Assembly: GCF_029674545.1 (NCBI RefSeq)
Contig: NZ_CP121354.1
Span: forward strand, 5,775,001-5,839,000
Reading direction: 5' to 3'
Length of the DNA: 64,000 nucleotides
DNA from: Mesorhizobium sp. WSM4904
GTDB lineage: Bacteria; Pseudomonadota; Alphaproteobacteria; Rhizobiales; Rhizobiaceae
Shown: piece after piece, positions 7,459-17,107 of the stretch
How positions within the stretch are numbered: position 1 is the first letter of the stretch
Layout of the letters: each line of letters opens with the position of its first letter
Translations under genes and position numbers: made by a program
Notes under the pieces: generated by a model
The model's database searches: none
Seen by the model: only the letters and a program-made list of their open reading frames with translations
Told to the model about the DNA's origin: nothing

Positions 7459-9402
7459 ATGGAGAAGACCGGTGTCGTCGCCGCGCTCGGGCAGACCGAG
7501 CTTTTGCGCCCGGCTTGGATCAAGGCGGCGCTGGCGGCCAATGACCGGCTCAAATTCTATCTCACCGTGCTGCAGGCAGCCCGTGCCCAGGCCGACCATC
7601 CGGGAACGGCGCAACTCGACCTTCACCGGGAATATTCCTCGGCGCATATCGATGCGCCATGGATCATCGAACTCCCTGCTTCCGCTTATCTCGAGGCTTC
7701 GACGCTCCATCTCGCCAATCTGCCCAAGCTGGCGCAGAAGCTGCGCGATGATCTGCGCATCATGGCGCGCCCGATCCAGGGCAGCGCCGAAGATCCGGAT
7801 CTCACCCTTTCCGCGCGCGTCGACCAGTGGTGCCGGTGGGTCGACCGTCTTGGAACAGAGCTCGACGCGGCGCAATTGAAGGCGCTGACCAGCGGCAGAC
7901 GCGGCGACGAAGACAGCTTCCATCTGCTGGTCATGGATTTGCACAAGGCGCTCAACCATTTCGCGGCGCAACTCTCCGGCGAGACGATCGACGGTGCCCA
8001 TGTCTGGCAATTGTCGCAACAGGATGGGCCGAGGATTTCCGCTTTCATGCGGGGGCTCAATCGCACACGGGCGCTGAAGCTCGATCACCCAGGCCTCGAT
8101 ACCGCTGCAACGCGCGACGGCGAACGCCTGCTTATCCAGAACGACATCGGCACCAACGATGCGCATGTGCTCGTCGCGCAGGTGGAAGGCCTGGTGCTGA
8201 CGCTGACCTATTCGGATCTGCATCGGCAGCGCTTCGCATTCTTTCAGGACATGCTTTCGCAGATCGGCGCGAAATGGTCGGCGGTCGGTTCGCGCATGAC
8301 CGACGGCCTTAATTCAGGAGATGCCTACTGCATCGGCACCGCGACGTTTGAATGTTCGGACGAAGCCGCCTTGCTCAAGGCGCTGGAAGGACTGGGGGCG
8401 CGCATCGTCTTCCTGATCGATTGGAATCGCGCCCGCAAGCGGCTGCGCCAGATCGTCGGCAAGGCTGGTTCCGTCGCCGTCCTGAACGAATGCGCGCGGC
8501 GGGAAATCGGTCACAGGGGCTGGCTGGAGGCGGGAGGCGAAGCATTGATATTCGCCGCGATGGAGGCTGTCGGCAGCGACTACTTCCGCATCGGCGACAC
8601 ACTCGATGCGGTGATGGGCGCCGCCCCGGCGCAGGAATTCCTGATCGAGGCGATGGCAATGGCGTCGCAGGCGATGCAGCAGCGTCAGCCGGTATCGCGC
8701 ATCGCGGACTCGATCCGCCTTCTGCTCATTCGCCATGTCGGACGCCATCATGATGAATTCGCTCTGCTGAGCGAGCACGCTTCGTTCTGCCATGCGCTGG
8801 CCGAGGGAATCCGCGATGCCATCGCCCACGGCCACGAGCGTTCCGCCAAGGATGCCGAAAAGCTGGCCAAGCGGGCGAAGGCATGGGAGCGCAAGGCGGA
8901 CTTGCTCGTCATGCGCTCGCGCGAACGGGCCGAACGCAATCCGCGCTGGTTGCCTTTTACACGGCTGATCGAACGCGCCGACGACATTGCCGACGCGATG
9001 GAGGAAGCTGCCTTTCTTTTCTCACTGATCGCCGAGAACCACGACAAGGCCTGGCCCGCCGATGTGCGCGAAGGCATGCGGCAGCTTGCCGAAAAAACCC
9101 TCCAGGCCACGCAGGATCATGTCAAGCTGCTGTTGATTGCCAGCGCGCTTGGCGAAGGCAGCGACGCCAGCGACCATGAGGAATTCATCGCCATCTCCTG
9201 GCGCGTGGTCAACGCCGAGCAGCAGTGCGATCAATTGCTGCGCGACGTGCGACGACTTTTGGTGCGCAACATCGACGACGCTGCGACGCTCGGCTTGGGC
9301 ACCGATTTCGCCGCGGCCTTGGAATCGGCGACAGACGCGCTGCTTGCAACCGCCTATGGCATACGTGATCTGGCCTTCAGCCGGCTGGGAGTCGAGGCAT
9401 GA
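7459..9402 (+). CDS. large helical protein with PhoU/DUF47-like C-terminal half
   Basis: This 647-residue protein starts at ATG 7459 after CGGAG; the open frame upstream of that ATG contains the FNR box and is unlikely to be translated. The N-terminal about 400 residues are mixed and unfamiliar. The C-terminal part (about 400-640) is all-helical with Glu/Asp-rich repeats (ERADDIADAMEEAAFLFSL) like the PhoU/DUF47 phosphate-regulator fold, which binds metal clusters. It overlaps the PPDK-like gene by ATGA, so the two products probably act together, perhaps in phosphate or phosphoryl transfer. The family is recognised only partly. Confidence 0.65.
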   Translation: MEKTGVVAALGQTELLRPAWIKAALAANDRLKFYLTVLQAARAQADHPGTAQLDLHREYSSAHIDAPWIIELPASAYLEASTLHLANLPKLAQKLRDDLRIMARPIQGSAEDPDLTLSARVDQWCRWVDRLGTELDAAQLKALTSGRRGDEDSFHLLVMDLHKALNHFAAQLSGETIDGAHVWQLSQQDGPRISAFMRGLNRTRALKLDHPGLDTAATRDGERLLIQNDIGTNDAHVLVAQVEGLVLTLTYSDLHRQRFAFFQDMLSQIGAKWSAVGSRMTDGLNSGDAYCIGTATFECSDEAALLKALEGLGARIVFLIDWNRARKRLRQIVGKAGSVAVLNECARREIGHRGWLEAGGEALIFAAMEAVGSDYFRIGDTLDAVMGAAPAQEFLIEAMAMASQAMQQRQPVSRIADSIRLLLIRHVGRHHDEFALLSEHASFCHALAEGIRDAIAHGHERSAKDAEKLAKRAKAWERKADLLVMRSRERAERNPRWLPFTRLIERADDIADAMEEAAFLFSLIAENHDKAWPADVREGMRQLAEKTLQATQDHVKLLLIASALGEGSDASDHEEFIAISWRVVNAEQQCDQLLRDVRRLLVRNIDDAATLGLGTDFAAALESATDALLATAYGIRDLAFSRLGVEA

Positions 9403-11063
9403 GCGCATCTGTCAAGTCGGCCGGGCAGCCTGAAACCAAGGACGATCTCAAACGCATATACTTCATCGGCGGCAAGAAGCCGCCGCAGGACGCGGCCACC
9501 ACGGCTGCCCTCGGATTCAAGGCCTATAACCTCGCCAAACTGGCCGCGCTCGGCCTCGAGGTGCCGCCCGCCTTCGTGATCGGGACCGGCTATTGCGCCG
9601 ATCCGCAAGCGGTCGTTCCGCAACTTTGGCGGCCTGCCCTGGCCGAGCTCGAAGCGTTCACCGGACTGAAGCTGGGGGACGTCCGCAGGCCGCTGATGCT
9701 TTCGGTGCGTTCAGGTGCGCCGGTCTCGATGCCGGGCATGATGGAGACGCTGCTGAACATCGGACTTACGGACGCGACCATCCCAGGCCTGATACGCCTG
9801 ACCGGTCATCCCCGGCTTGCCTGGGACGCCTACCGCCGGCTCATCGCCGGCTATGGCGAGGTGGTCGCCGGTATCGATCTTCATCATTTCGAGGCCGATC
9901 TTGCCGCAGTCCGGCAGGACGAGGATGAACGATCTCTCGACTTCACCAGCCTCCGGCAGATCGCCCAACTGCATCTCGAGACTTTTCACCGGCAAACCGG
10001 GGCGCCGTTCCCGCAGAATCCGGAAACCCAGTTGAGCGAAGCGATCAATGCCGTTTTCCGGTCGTGGGGAAGCGAAAAGGCGATGGCCTATCGCAACCTC
10101 CATGGCCTGTCGCATGAGATGGGCACGGCCGTGACCGTCCAGCGAATGGTGTTCGGCAACGCCGGCGGCCTCTCCGGGGCCGGCGTCGGCTTCACGCGCA
10201 ATCCCATCACCGGCGACCACAAACCTTGGGTGGACTTCCTTTTCAATGCGCAGGGCGAGGATGTCGTGAGCGGGCGCCGCACCGCTCGCGGCCATGACGA
10301 GCTCGCCGCCGTGGCGCCGCGGGTCTGGGAGGAGCTGGTCGACGCGGCGGCCCTGCTCGAACGCCGCTTCGGGGATATGCAGGACTTCGAGTTCACCGTC
10401 CAGGAAGGGGTGCTGTTCCTGCTGCAGACCCGCAACGGAAAACGCACTCCCATGGCGACCGCCCGCATTGCGCTGGATCTTCTGGCCGAGGGCGTGATCG
10501 ACGCGGAGACAGCGCGGGAGCGGACGCGCGGCCTCGACCAGCATGCGCTGACCGTCCGCGGCATCGGGAGCGACGACGGCGTCGCTTTGTCTCCCATCGC
10601 CTCGGCGGCATCCGCATCGAGCGGTGTCGTCTGCGGCGAGATCGCGCTCGCGGAGGCAAGGGTGCGCGAGCGCAAGGCCGCTGGTATCAGCGTCATCCTC
10701 GTCCGCAGCGATGCCGAAACCCGCGACATTGCCGCGCTCGACGTCGCCGACGGATTGTTGACGCAGCATGGCGCCAGGACATCCCATGCCGCGGTCGTCG
10801 CACGGCAGCTCGGCAAGGTCTGTCTGGTCGGTTGCGAGACAATGACGATCGACGCCGCGCGAAACGAGGTCAATATCGGCGGCGCCATCTTTCCGGAAGG
10901 CGCGGTGATCACGTTGGATGGCAATAACGGCAGCATCTATTCGGGTGCGGCGCGTATCGTCGAGAACGTGCAGACCGAGCTCTTGGCCCGACTGGACATG
11001 TTGCATGGCCGCTCGGCAGAACCGGCGGAGAGATCGGCGACACCATTCGCCGAAGTGGGCTGA
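9399..11063 (+). CDS. PPDK-like ATP-grasp/phosphohistidine protein lacking the PEP/pyruvate domain
   Basis: This 554-residue protein matches the first two domains of pyruvate phosphate dikinase. The ATP-grasp part has SVRSGAPVSMPGMMETLLNI, GVGFTRNPITGD and NAQGEDVVSGRRT. The swivelling domain has the phosphorylatable histidine in GARTSHAAVVARQLG. The roughly 340-residue C-terminal TIM barrel that binds PEP/pyruvate is absent and the protein ends after a short tail. It can probably autophosphorylate from ATP, but its acceptor is unknown; the coupled upstream helical protein is a candidate partner. The last dozen codons lie inside a 282-bp direct repeat. Confidence 0.82.
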   Translation: MSASVKSAGQPETKDDLKRIYFIGGKKPPQDAATTAALGFKAYNLAKLAALGLEVPPAFVIGTGYCADPQAVVPQLWRPALAELEAFTGLKLGDVRRPLMLSVRSGAPVSMPGMMETLLNIGLTDATIPGLIRLTGHPRLAWDAYRRLIAGYGEVVAGIDLHHFEADLAAVRQDEDERSLDFTSLRQIAQLHLETFHRQTGAPFPQNPETQLSEAINAVFRSWGSEKAMAYRNLHGLSHEMGTAVTVQRMVFGNAGGLSGAGVGFTRNPITGDHKPWVDFLFNAQGEDVVSGRRTARGHDELAAVAPRVWEELVDAAALLERRFGDMQDFEFTVQEGVLFLLQTRNGKRTPMATARIALDLLAEGVIDAETARERTRGLDQHALTVRGIGSDDGVALSPIASAASASSGVVCGEIALAEARVRERKAAGISVILVRSDAETRDIAALDVADGLLTQHGARTSHAAVVARQLGKVCLVGCETMTIDAARNEVNIGGAIFPEGAVITLDGNNGSIYSGAARIVENVQTELLARLDMLHGRSAEPAERSATPFAEVG

Positions 11064-11310
11064 CTGCCGCAATCACGAACACCGGCCGCTATCGTGACCT
11101 GATCCGCTCGCGTAAGCGTGCGTCGCCATTCATGATGGCGACGCACAAACTTCGCTCACGCCGTCGCGACGGCGTATTTGATCGATTCCACCGAATGTTT
11201 GACGAAATCCTTGCCGATCTCGCCCACCAGCTTCGCATTCAACGACGGCTGGTAGTGTCTGCGCATTTCGCCAAGCGTACGCGGATCGGCGATCACCAAT
11301 ATGTGCTCGT
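11029..11310. repeat. 282-bp direct repeat, left copy
   Basis: This segment is repeated at 17404-17685 in the same orientation, offset 6375 bases, with about three substitutions by eye. It covers the last codons of the PPDK-like gene, about 92 intergenic bases, and the last 51 codons of a host-attachment gene on the minus strand. The intergenic part contains an inverted pair, GCGTCGCCATTCATGATGGC-type, near 11120-11145. Confidence 0.95.
11156..11310 (-). pseudogene. 3' fragment of the host-attachment (baeRF-like) gene
   Basis: This is the left repeat's copy of the C-terminal about 51 codons of the gene intact at 17531-17935, including its stop. Homology stops sharply at 11310, so there is no start or N-terminal half. 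It is a by-product of the duplication. Confidence 0.85.
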
Positions 11311-11642
11311 GCCTCGCTCCATGTCGAAGCGCCGCATCAACTCGAAAAACCCTTGGGCCGAAGCCATGCCGAGGTTCCAGTCGGCTCGCTCGCCCGCATT
11401 AGAAGCGGGTTCACGCCCGATATTTGCGCGCCTGAAATAGTATTGAAAACTGCCAGAACGAATGACTTTAAGCTGCGGAAGCCGGCGCTTTCAGTCGAGA
11501 GCTTTCCGTTGAGAAAGGCAGCTACAGGCCAATTGCGGAAACCTTTCCGGCCATTCGAACTCACGTTGTGGAACGACCGGACGCGCTCAAAAGTACAGCC
11601 TATCCTGCGGGATTATTGGTCCAGGCTCGAAAAACCATTGAT
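11311..11642. other. unassigned region next to the repeat
   Basis: No recognised gene is present. A plus-strand frame is open from 11353 through this stretch but continues antisense to the exporter gene and shows no family sequence. A minus-strand frame of 75 codons is also unrecognised. This is the left end of the inserted segment. Confidence 0.4.
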
Positions 11643-12872
11643 CTATTCCGTGTTCCGTTCGCGCACGGCCACCCCGTCGTCCACCCGGTCGCTCGGGTGC
11701 AGCACGACCCGATCGCCTTCCGAGAGGCCCGACTCGACCTCGGCCACCTTGTTGTCCCGGTGGCCGATCTTGACCACGGTCGTACGCGCTCGTCCGTCCT
11801 TGGCGAGATAGACTGCCCAGTCATCACCCTTTCGAAACAGTGCCGCCACCGGGACTGTGAGGACATTGTCGTCTCGCCAACTCGTCACGTGGACAATGAC
11901 ACGATAGTCGTGCCCGAGCTGCGACCATTTTTCGGGAGGGTCGACCAAGTCGATCTCGGTGTGGACACGCTGCTCCTCGATCCCGAGCGCAGAGACTTTG
12001 ACGAAGCCGGCTGGATCGATACGCGTCACCTTGCCCCGAAGTGTAGGCCCACCCCAGTCGTCGATCCGCACTGCAGCACCGGCCCTGATCTGGACTGCAT
12101 CTGTCGAAAGCAGGTCCGCCACCACCTGCAGGTCGAGCGGGTCGCCGATCTCGACAAGCGGCGCGCCGGGCTGGACCATGCCTTCGCTCTCCTGGACGAT
12201 CTTCAGGATGCGGCCGCTCACCGGCGCGCGAAGTTGGATGCAGCAGGCCGGATCCGATTGTGCGGCGTCGTCGGCAGGCTGGCCGAGCCGCGCCTGGATC
12301 ACCGCCTGCTCGTTGCCCCGGACTTCGACCTGCGCCTTTGCGCTCGCCAGGGCCGCTTCGTTGGTATCGACTTCGAACCTCGCCTTGTCGAGAGCCCCCT
12401 GCGATATCGCCCCGGTCTTGGCAAGCTTCTCCGCCCGCTCGAGTTCCGTGCGAGAATACCCGAGCGCCGCTTCGAGCCGCTTTACTTCCGCTTGCGCGAA
12501 CGTCACGGCCGCTTCGGCCGCACCAAACGCCGCCACCAACTCCTCATGTGTGCGGACATCATGAAAGCTGGGGGTGGCCGGCTGCATCACCGCCACCACG
12601 GTTTCGTCCTTGATGACCGCGTCGCCGACATGATGCGGCGGCGAAATCCTGAGAACCTTGCCGGCGATCGGCACCGACATCGTATAGACGTGCCGAACCT
12701 GGGTCTTGGCTTGATCGTCGACCGTGACCTCCATCGGGCCCTTGGCCACCGTCGCCAGGTCGACTGGGATGGGCTGTGGCCATGCGAACCAGACCGCAGC
12801 CGCGGCGATCAAGCCAAGGGCCGCAATACCGGCGATTCTCTTCATCCAGTTGATCATCGAGTTGGCACGCAT
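11643..12872 (-). CDS. HlyD-type periplasmic adaptor of an ABC exporter
   Basis: This protein of about 409 residues has an N-terminal membrane anchor (IAGIAALGLIAAAAVWFAW), a lipoyl-like half motif (VPIAGKVLRISPPHHVGDAV), a long coiled-coil hairpin (about 105-190, with AEVKRLEAALGYSRTELERAE), the second lipoyl half (LRAPVSGRILKI) and beta-barrel domains. It would link the inner-membrane FtsX-type permease to an outer-membrane channel. The open frame begins with TTG at 12881 just after the permease stop; the ATG at 12872 is the better start. It is the last gene of its operon. Confidence 0.85.
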   Translation of the reverse strand: MRANSMINWMKRIAGIAALGLIAAAAVWFAWPQPIPVDLATVAKGPMEVTVDDQAKTQVRHVYTMSVPIAGKVLRISPPHHVGDAVIKDETVVAVMQPATPSFHDVRTHEELVAAFGAAEAAVTFAQAEVKRLEAALGYSRTELERAEKLAKTGAISQGALDKARFEVDTNEAALASAKAQVEVRGNEQAVIQARLGQPADDAAQSDPACCIQLRAPVSGRILKIVQESEGMVQPGAPLVEIGDPLDLQVVADLLSTDAVQIRAGAAVRIDDWGGPTLRGKVTRIDPAGFVKVSALGIEEQRVHTEIDLVDPPEKWSQLGHDYRVIVHVTSWRDDNVLTVPVAALFRKGDDWAVYLAKDGRARTTVVKIGHRDNKVAEVESGLSEGDRVVLHPSDRVDDGVAVRERNTE

Positions 12873-12877
12873 GGTTT

Positions 12878-15241
12878 TCAATCCCGCGTCTTGAGAACGG
12901 CTACGAGGTCGAGTTGATTGACGCGTCTGCGGACGATCAGCGCCGAGAGCACAGCCGCAGCAATGACAATCACGCTGGCGAAAACATAGGTTGCAGGCTC
13001 GACGACCAGGCGCACCCGCATCAGTTCCCCGGCCAAGTTCGTCTTCATGATCCAGGCAAGACCGTAACCGATAGCCCAGCCCGGCAGCTGCGCGACCAGG
13101 GTCAACAGCGCGAGTTCAAGCAGCAGCATGCGCAGCACCTCGCCGTCTGTGAAGCCCAGGACCCGCAGGCTCGCCAGCTCTCTGGCTCGCTCCGACAGGG
13201 ATACACGAGCGTTGTTGTAAACCACGCCGAACGCGATGACGGCCGCGAGGCCCGTGTAGATGCTGGACATCGTCGTGACCAGAATTGCCACGGCATCGCG
13301 GAAAGTGGCGAGGGACGCCGTCTGCAGAGCCAGGCTGCTCACGACCGGCATGGCCTTGACCGCGGTGTAGAACTCATCCTGTCTGTTCTTGTCCAGGCTG
13401 ACGCTGACGCCGTTCGCCATCGGTGCTTCGCGAAGCAACTTGGCGAGCGCTTCCTGATCCATCATGCCGCGCATGCCGAGATAGTCCTCGATCAGCGCCG
13501 CCACAGGAAGCGAGACCGTCCGGCGCTCACCGTCGAGCAGATCGACCTCGACGGTGTCGCCAACCCGCACCTTCAGAATGCTGGCAAGCATGTCCGAGAT
13601 CGCGAAGCCCGATTCCGGCAGAACTACAGGCTTCAGGTCAGCATCGATGATGCGGTTGAGCTCCGCTCCGCGTGGCCTGGCGCGGATCATGACCCGGCGC
13701 TCGACATGGCCGTTGCGGACACGGACCTGGACTTCTCGATAAGGCTCCGCGTTCAGGACGCCGGGAAGTCTCACGATCTGGAAGGCCACTTCCTGAGGAC
13801 GCTTCTCGATGAAGCTCACGGTCGCGTCCTGACGATCCGCAAGGAAGTACGTGACATCGATAAGCTGTTCCATCGTGCCTCCCGTGAAGAGCGACACGAT
13901 CAGGATCGCCGTCGCCAGCGACATGCCGAGCGCGGTGAAAGAGGATCGAACTGGATGGCGCGCGATATTGCGCAGCATCATTCTCGTCGGCTGCGAGACA
14001 AGGCCTGCCAGACTGATGCTCAACGGCAGCGTTCGATGGAAAACCGGCGGAGCCGGCGGCTGCATGGCGACGGCAGGAGCCAGATTTACGACTTCGCGCA
14101 AGGCGCGCAGTGCGCCGATCGTCGCGGCAAAAAAACTCAAGCCAGCCGCTGCGACGTAGAGATCGAGGCTCTTGGTGAACAGAAGAAAAGGGAAGCGGAA
14201 AAAGTCTGCGAATATTCCGGTCACATAGCTGCCGAGCCACGTGCCGATCACGCTGCCGATGACGATGCCGACCACCGTGATGATGCCCACGAATTTCAGG
14301 TAGTGCAGGACGACGCTGGCGTTGCGGTAGCCGAGCGCCTTCAGCAGGCCGATCTGTTCGCGCTCGAGTGAAACAAGGCGGCTGAGCGTAAGGTTCACCA
14401 GGAACGCCGAGACCAGCAGGAAGATCGGCGGCAGCGTGCGGCTCATGTTGTTGAGCATGTCGAGCTCGTGATCGAGCCAGGCATGCGATGTCTGGTCCTT
14501 GCGTCCGTAGGCAGCGCGCCCGCCATAGCGGTCCAGCAGGTCGTCAAGACGCGTCGTCGCCTCCCGCTCCGACGTTCCCGGCAGCAGCTTCAGCGACACG
14601 GACGAAAAGGCGTCCTCCAGATCGTAGGCGCTGGCGAGGGTCCGTTCGGACATCCAGATGACACCGAAGCGGCGGCCGTCCGGCATGATGTCGCCAGGGC
14701 CGACCGCATAGACGTACTCGGGAGAAAGGGCGATGCCGACGATCCTCAGGTCGCGCTTGCGGCCGTTGAGGATTGCAGCGAAGCCTGAGCCCAGGGCGAA
14801 CCGATGCGCTTCGGCGAAGTTTTCATTGACGACGACTTCGTCTTCCCGGCCGGGATCGGGAGTTCGGCCGGCACGCATATAGAGGCGATTGAGCTTCGGC
14901 TCGCCGACCTCGGGCAGCGAGACGACCACGCCGGTGGCCGGTGCGGTCTGGCCCGGTATGTCGAGGAGCGCGAATTGCGCGATCCGCGCATCGACGGCCG
15001 CGACGCCTGGAATTTCCGCGATCCGGCGGATGAGCGCTTTCGGGGCCCGCCGCGCCGTGGCGAAGACATCGGCGAAACCGTAGCGCTCGTAATAGGCAGC
15101 CCTCGTCTCGTCGAGAGAACGGTAGGAACCGACGGCGAGCAGAAGCGTCGCCACCCCGCCACCGACCACGAGCGCGATGGCGAGAGCCTGCGCCCAAAGG
15201 CGGACGAGGTCGCGGAAGAGCTTTCTGTCCAGGGCGCGCAT
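12878..15241 (-). CDS. ABC transporter permease with two FtsX-type domains
   Basis: This 787-residue inner-membrane protein starts at ATG 15241. It has an N-terminal span ([22 protein letters not shown]), a large periplasmic MacB-like domain, two FtsX membrane cores (about 270-390 and 660-780) and a further span between them. It ends in the typical tail [11 protein letters not shown]. It follows the ATPase gene by four bases and precedes the adaptor gene, so the three would form a MacAB/DevBCA-like exporter or a lipid-extraction machine. The substrate cannot be told. Confidence 0.86.
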   Translation of the reverse strand: MRALDRKLFRDLVRLWAQALAIALVVGGGVATLLLAVGSYRSLDETRAAYYERYGFADVFATARRAPKALIRRIAEIPGVAAVDARIAQFALLDIPGQTAPATGVVVSLPEVGEPKLNRLYMRAGRTPDPGREDEVVVNENFAEAHRFALGSGFAAILNGRKRDLRIVGIALSPEYVYAVGPGDIMPDGRRFGVIWMSERTLASAYDLEDAFSSVSLKLLPGTSEREATTRLDDLLDRYGGRAAYGRKDQTSHAWLDHELDMLNNMSRTLPPIFLLVSAFLVNLTLSRLVSLEREQIGLLKALGYRNASVVLHYLKFVGIITVVGIVIGSVIGTWLGSYVTGIFADFFRFPFLLFTKSLDLYVAAAGLSFFAATIGALRALREVVNLAPAVAMQPPAPPVFHRTLPLSISLAGLVSQPTRMMLRNIARHPVRSSFTALGMSLATAILIVSLFTGGTMEQLIDVTYFLADRQDATVSFIEKRPQEVAFQIVRLPGVLNAEPYREVQVRVRNGHVERRVMIRARPRGAELNRIIDADLKPVVLPESGFAISDMLASILKVRVGDTVEVDLLDGERRTVSLPVAALIEDYLGMRGMMDQEALAKLLREAPMANGVSVSLDKNRQDEFYTAVKAMPVVSSLALQTASLATFRDAVAILVTTMSSIYTGLAAVIAFGVVYNNARVSLSERARELASLRVLGFTDGEVLRMLLLELALLTLVAQLPGWAIGYGLAWIMKTNLAGELMRVRLVVEPATYVFASVIVIAAAVLSALIVRRRVNQLDLVAVLKTRD

Positions 15242-15245
15242 GTCT

Positions 15246-15954
15246 TCACCACTGCAACTCGGCGACGGCGCGCCGGGCTTCGTTGGTGACGGCCTTCGAT
15301 ATCTGCCCGTCGCTGAAGAACAGGACCCGGTGCGCGACCTCCTGAATGACGGCGTTGTGGGTGATGATGACGGTGGTCGTGCCGAGTTCGGCATTGACCT
15401 TCATCAGCGCGTCGATCACCCGAACGCCCGTCCTGGAGTCGAGCGCGCCTGTCGGCTCGTCGCAGAGCAGCACCTCCGGACGCTTGGCGATCGCGCGGGC
15501 GAGTGGCGACGCGCTGCTGTTCGCCGCCCGACAGCTGCGCCGGAAAATGATGCATGCGCAGCTCCAGCCCGACGAGAGCGAGGGCGTCCTCGGGACGCAT
15601 CGGATCGTCGGATATCTCTGTGACCAGCGCGACGTTCTCGTAGGCCGTCAGGCTGGGGATCAGATTGTAGAACTGGAACACGAAGCCGACGTGGCGGCGG
15701 CGATAGGATGTCAGTTCCCGGTCATCGAGGTCGGTCAGCCGCAGGTCCTTGAACGACAGCTCGCCGCTGGTCGCGTGATCGAGCCCGCCCATGATGTTGA
15801 GCAGTGTCGATTTCCCGCTGCCCGAGGGGCCGAGCAAGACGATCACTTCCCCTGCCGAAATCTGCAGGTTCACGCCGCGCAAGGCGTGCACTTGCGTCTC
15901 GCCCGACACATAGGTCTTGGCGAGATCCTTCGCGGTGAAGACAAGGTCGGACAT
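15246..15954 (-). pseudogene. ABC transporter ATPase (LolD/MacB type) with a +1 frameshift
   Basis: The first frame from ATG 15954 gives Walker A (GPSGSGKST), the Q-loop and the signature [10 protein letters not shown]. At 15501-15504 the sequence ACTC replaces the expected single codon and the frame shifts. The second frame then gives [25 protein letters not shown] with Walker B, the D-loop and the H-loop (IITHNAVI), to the stop at 15246. Joined, the product would be about 236 residues, normal for the family. The break lies between signature and Walker B, so an unshifted product cannot hydrolyse ATP. It could be a real mutation, a programmed shift or a sequencing error. Confidence 0.85.
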
Positions 15955-15957
15955 GCG

Positions 15958-16422
15958 TCACTCCGCCCTGCTTGCCCGCATGGCGGCTTGCTTGAGCTCG
16001 ACCAGAAACATGCCCACGCTCGCGGCCCATGGGATCGCGATAGCCAGCAAGGCCCACCGGAAATCGGATCCTATGACGAAGTTGACGACAACCATCCATC
16101 CGATTGAGGCGACGCCGGCGGCGAGCACGCCCGGAAGAGCCCACCGCTCGTGCCACCGGAACGACGTCGCGGCGATCGTGACGGTCAGAATGCCCGAGGC
16201 GATGGCATACCCGCCAAGCACCTGAAACACGCGCTCGACCCATGATGCCATGCGTGGCTGCTCGGCCTGAAGCTGTTCAAGGGACAGGCCGACGAAACGC
16301 GCGTCCTCCGGCAGGAGCGGCGGCCGAAGGAAGATGAAGAAGGCGCCAATGCAGATTAGCGCCGCACCGAAGACGGCGAGAAGGATTGCCGAGAACGGCC
16401 AGGATCGGCGGTGCTCAGCCAT
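15958..16422 (-). CDS. four-span membrane protein of unknown function
   Basis: This 154-residue protein starts at ATG 16422. Four hydrophobic segments are visible, about residues 12-32 (AILLAVFGAALICIGAFFIF), 68-88, 93-113 and 120-140. A short periplasmic loop lies between the first two (RPPLLPEDARFVGLSLEQLQ). I do not recognise the family. It sits four bases from both neighbours, between a methyltransferase gene and the ABC ATPase, in the six-gene operon. Confidence 0.7.
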   Translation of the reverse strand: MAEHRRSWPFSAILLAVFGAALICIGAFFIFLRPPLLPEDARFVGLSLEQLQAEQPRMASWVERVFQVLGGYAIASGILTVTIAATSFRWHERWALPGVLAAGVASIGWMVVVNFVIGSDFRWALLAIAIPWAASVGMFLVELKQAAMRASRAE

Positions 16423-16426
16423 GGCG

Positions 16427-17107
16427 CTAGGTCTCATCCGGCTCAGCGGAGCCGCCGACCGAACCGCCAGACAGTCGGTCCCACCTCGGAATGAATGCCG
16501 GAACCTGTGCCATGTATTTGCGGTAGGCGTCGCCGAATTCGGCAATCGCTTCGCGCTCCTCGGCCCGCGCCAGCCTCACATACATAACGACCAGCACAGG
16601 GAACATCGCCAGCGTCAGCAGCGTCGGCCACTGAACGAGGAAGCCGAGCATCACAAGGATGAAGCCAACATATTGCGGGTGGCGGACGTAGCTGTACGGT
16701 CCGCTGGTCGCGAGCGAGCGGTGCTGCTGCGCGTCGTAGAGAACCCGCCATGCGACCGCGATCACCCAAAACCCGCCGCCGATCAGGATGAAGCTCAGCA
16801 GATGGAACGGCCCGAAATGCGGATTGACCCGCCAGCCGAACATCATTTCGAGCAGATGCCCGGCGTCGTGCGAGAACCAGTCGATCCCCGGATAGCGGGA
16901 CTGCAGCCAGCCCGACAGCAAGTAGATGGTCAGCGGAAAGCCGTACATCTCCGCGAACAGCGCGACCAGGAATGCACTGAACGCGCCGAACGAGCGCCAG
17001 TCACGGGTCGTCGTCGGCTTGAAGAAGCTGTAGGCGAACAGAATGAAGACGGCGGAATTGACGATGACCAGGCTCCAAAGGCCGTAGGCTTGTGTTTCGG
17101 CGCTCAT
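16427..17107 (-). CDS. isoprenylcysteine carboxyl methyltransferase-family membrane protein
   Basis: This 226-residue polytopic protein has the ICMT/PEMT signature near its C-terminus: SGPYSYVRHPQYVGFILVML followed by LARAEEREAIAEFGDAYRKY, which holds the SAM-binding and catalytic elements of this integral-membrane methyltransferase family. Bacterial members usually have unknown acceptors. The start overlaps the upstream DUF2933 stop by ATGA. It probably modifies a lipid or a membrane substrate handled by the ABC genes downstream, but that is inference from the operon only. Confidence 0.8.
   Translation of the reverse strand: MSAETQAYGLWSLVIVNSAVFILFAYSFFKPTTTRDWRSFGAFSAFLVALFAEMYGFPLTIYLLSGWLQSRYPGIDWFSHDAGHLLEMMFGWRVNPHFGPFHLLSFILIGGGFWVIAVAWRVLYDAQQHRSLATSGPYSYVRHPQYVGFILVMLGFLVQWPTLLTLAMFPVLVVMYVRLARAEEREAIAEFGDAYRKYMAQVPAFIPRWDRLSGGSVGGSAEPDET

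Noticed and set aside
9399..11063. The PPDK-like gene as a truncation caused by the direct repeat
   Set aside because: The loss of the PEP barrel occurs before the repeat begins, and the protein has its own tail after the His domain. It looks like a natural short form, with only the last codons in the repeat.
11179..11192. TTGATCGATTCC-like FNR half-site in the repeat
   Set aside because: The right arm does not match ATCAA and the site lies within coding sequence of the host-attachment gene, in both repeat copies.
14746..15245. Continuation of the exporter ATPase frame into the permease region
   Set aside because: After the shift the frame only reads a shadow of the permease gene. The real ATPase C-terminus is in the other frame to 15246.
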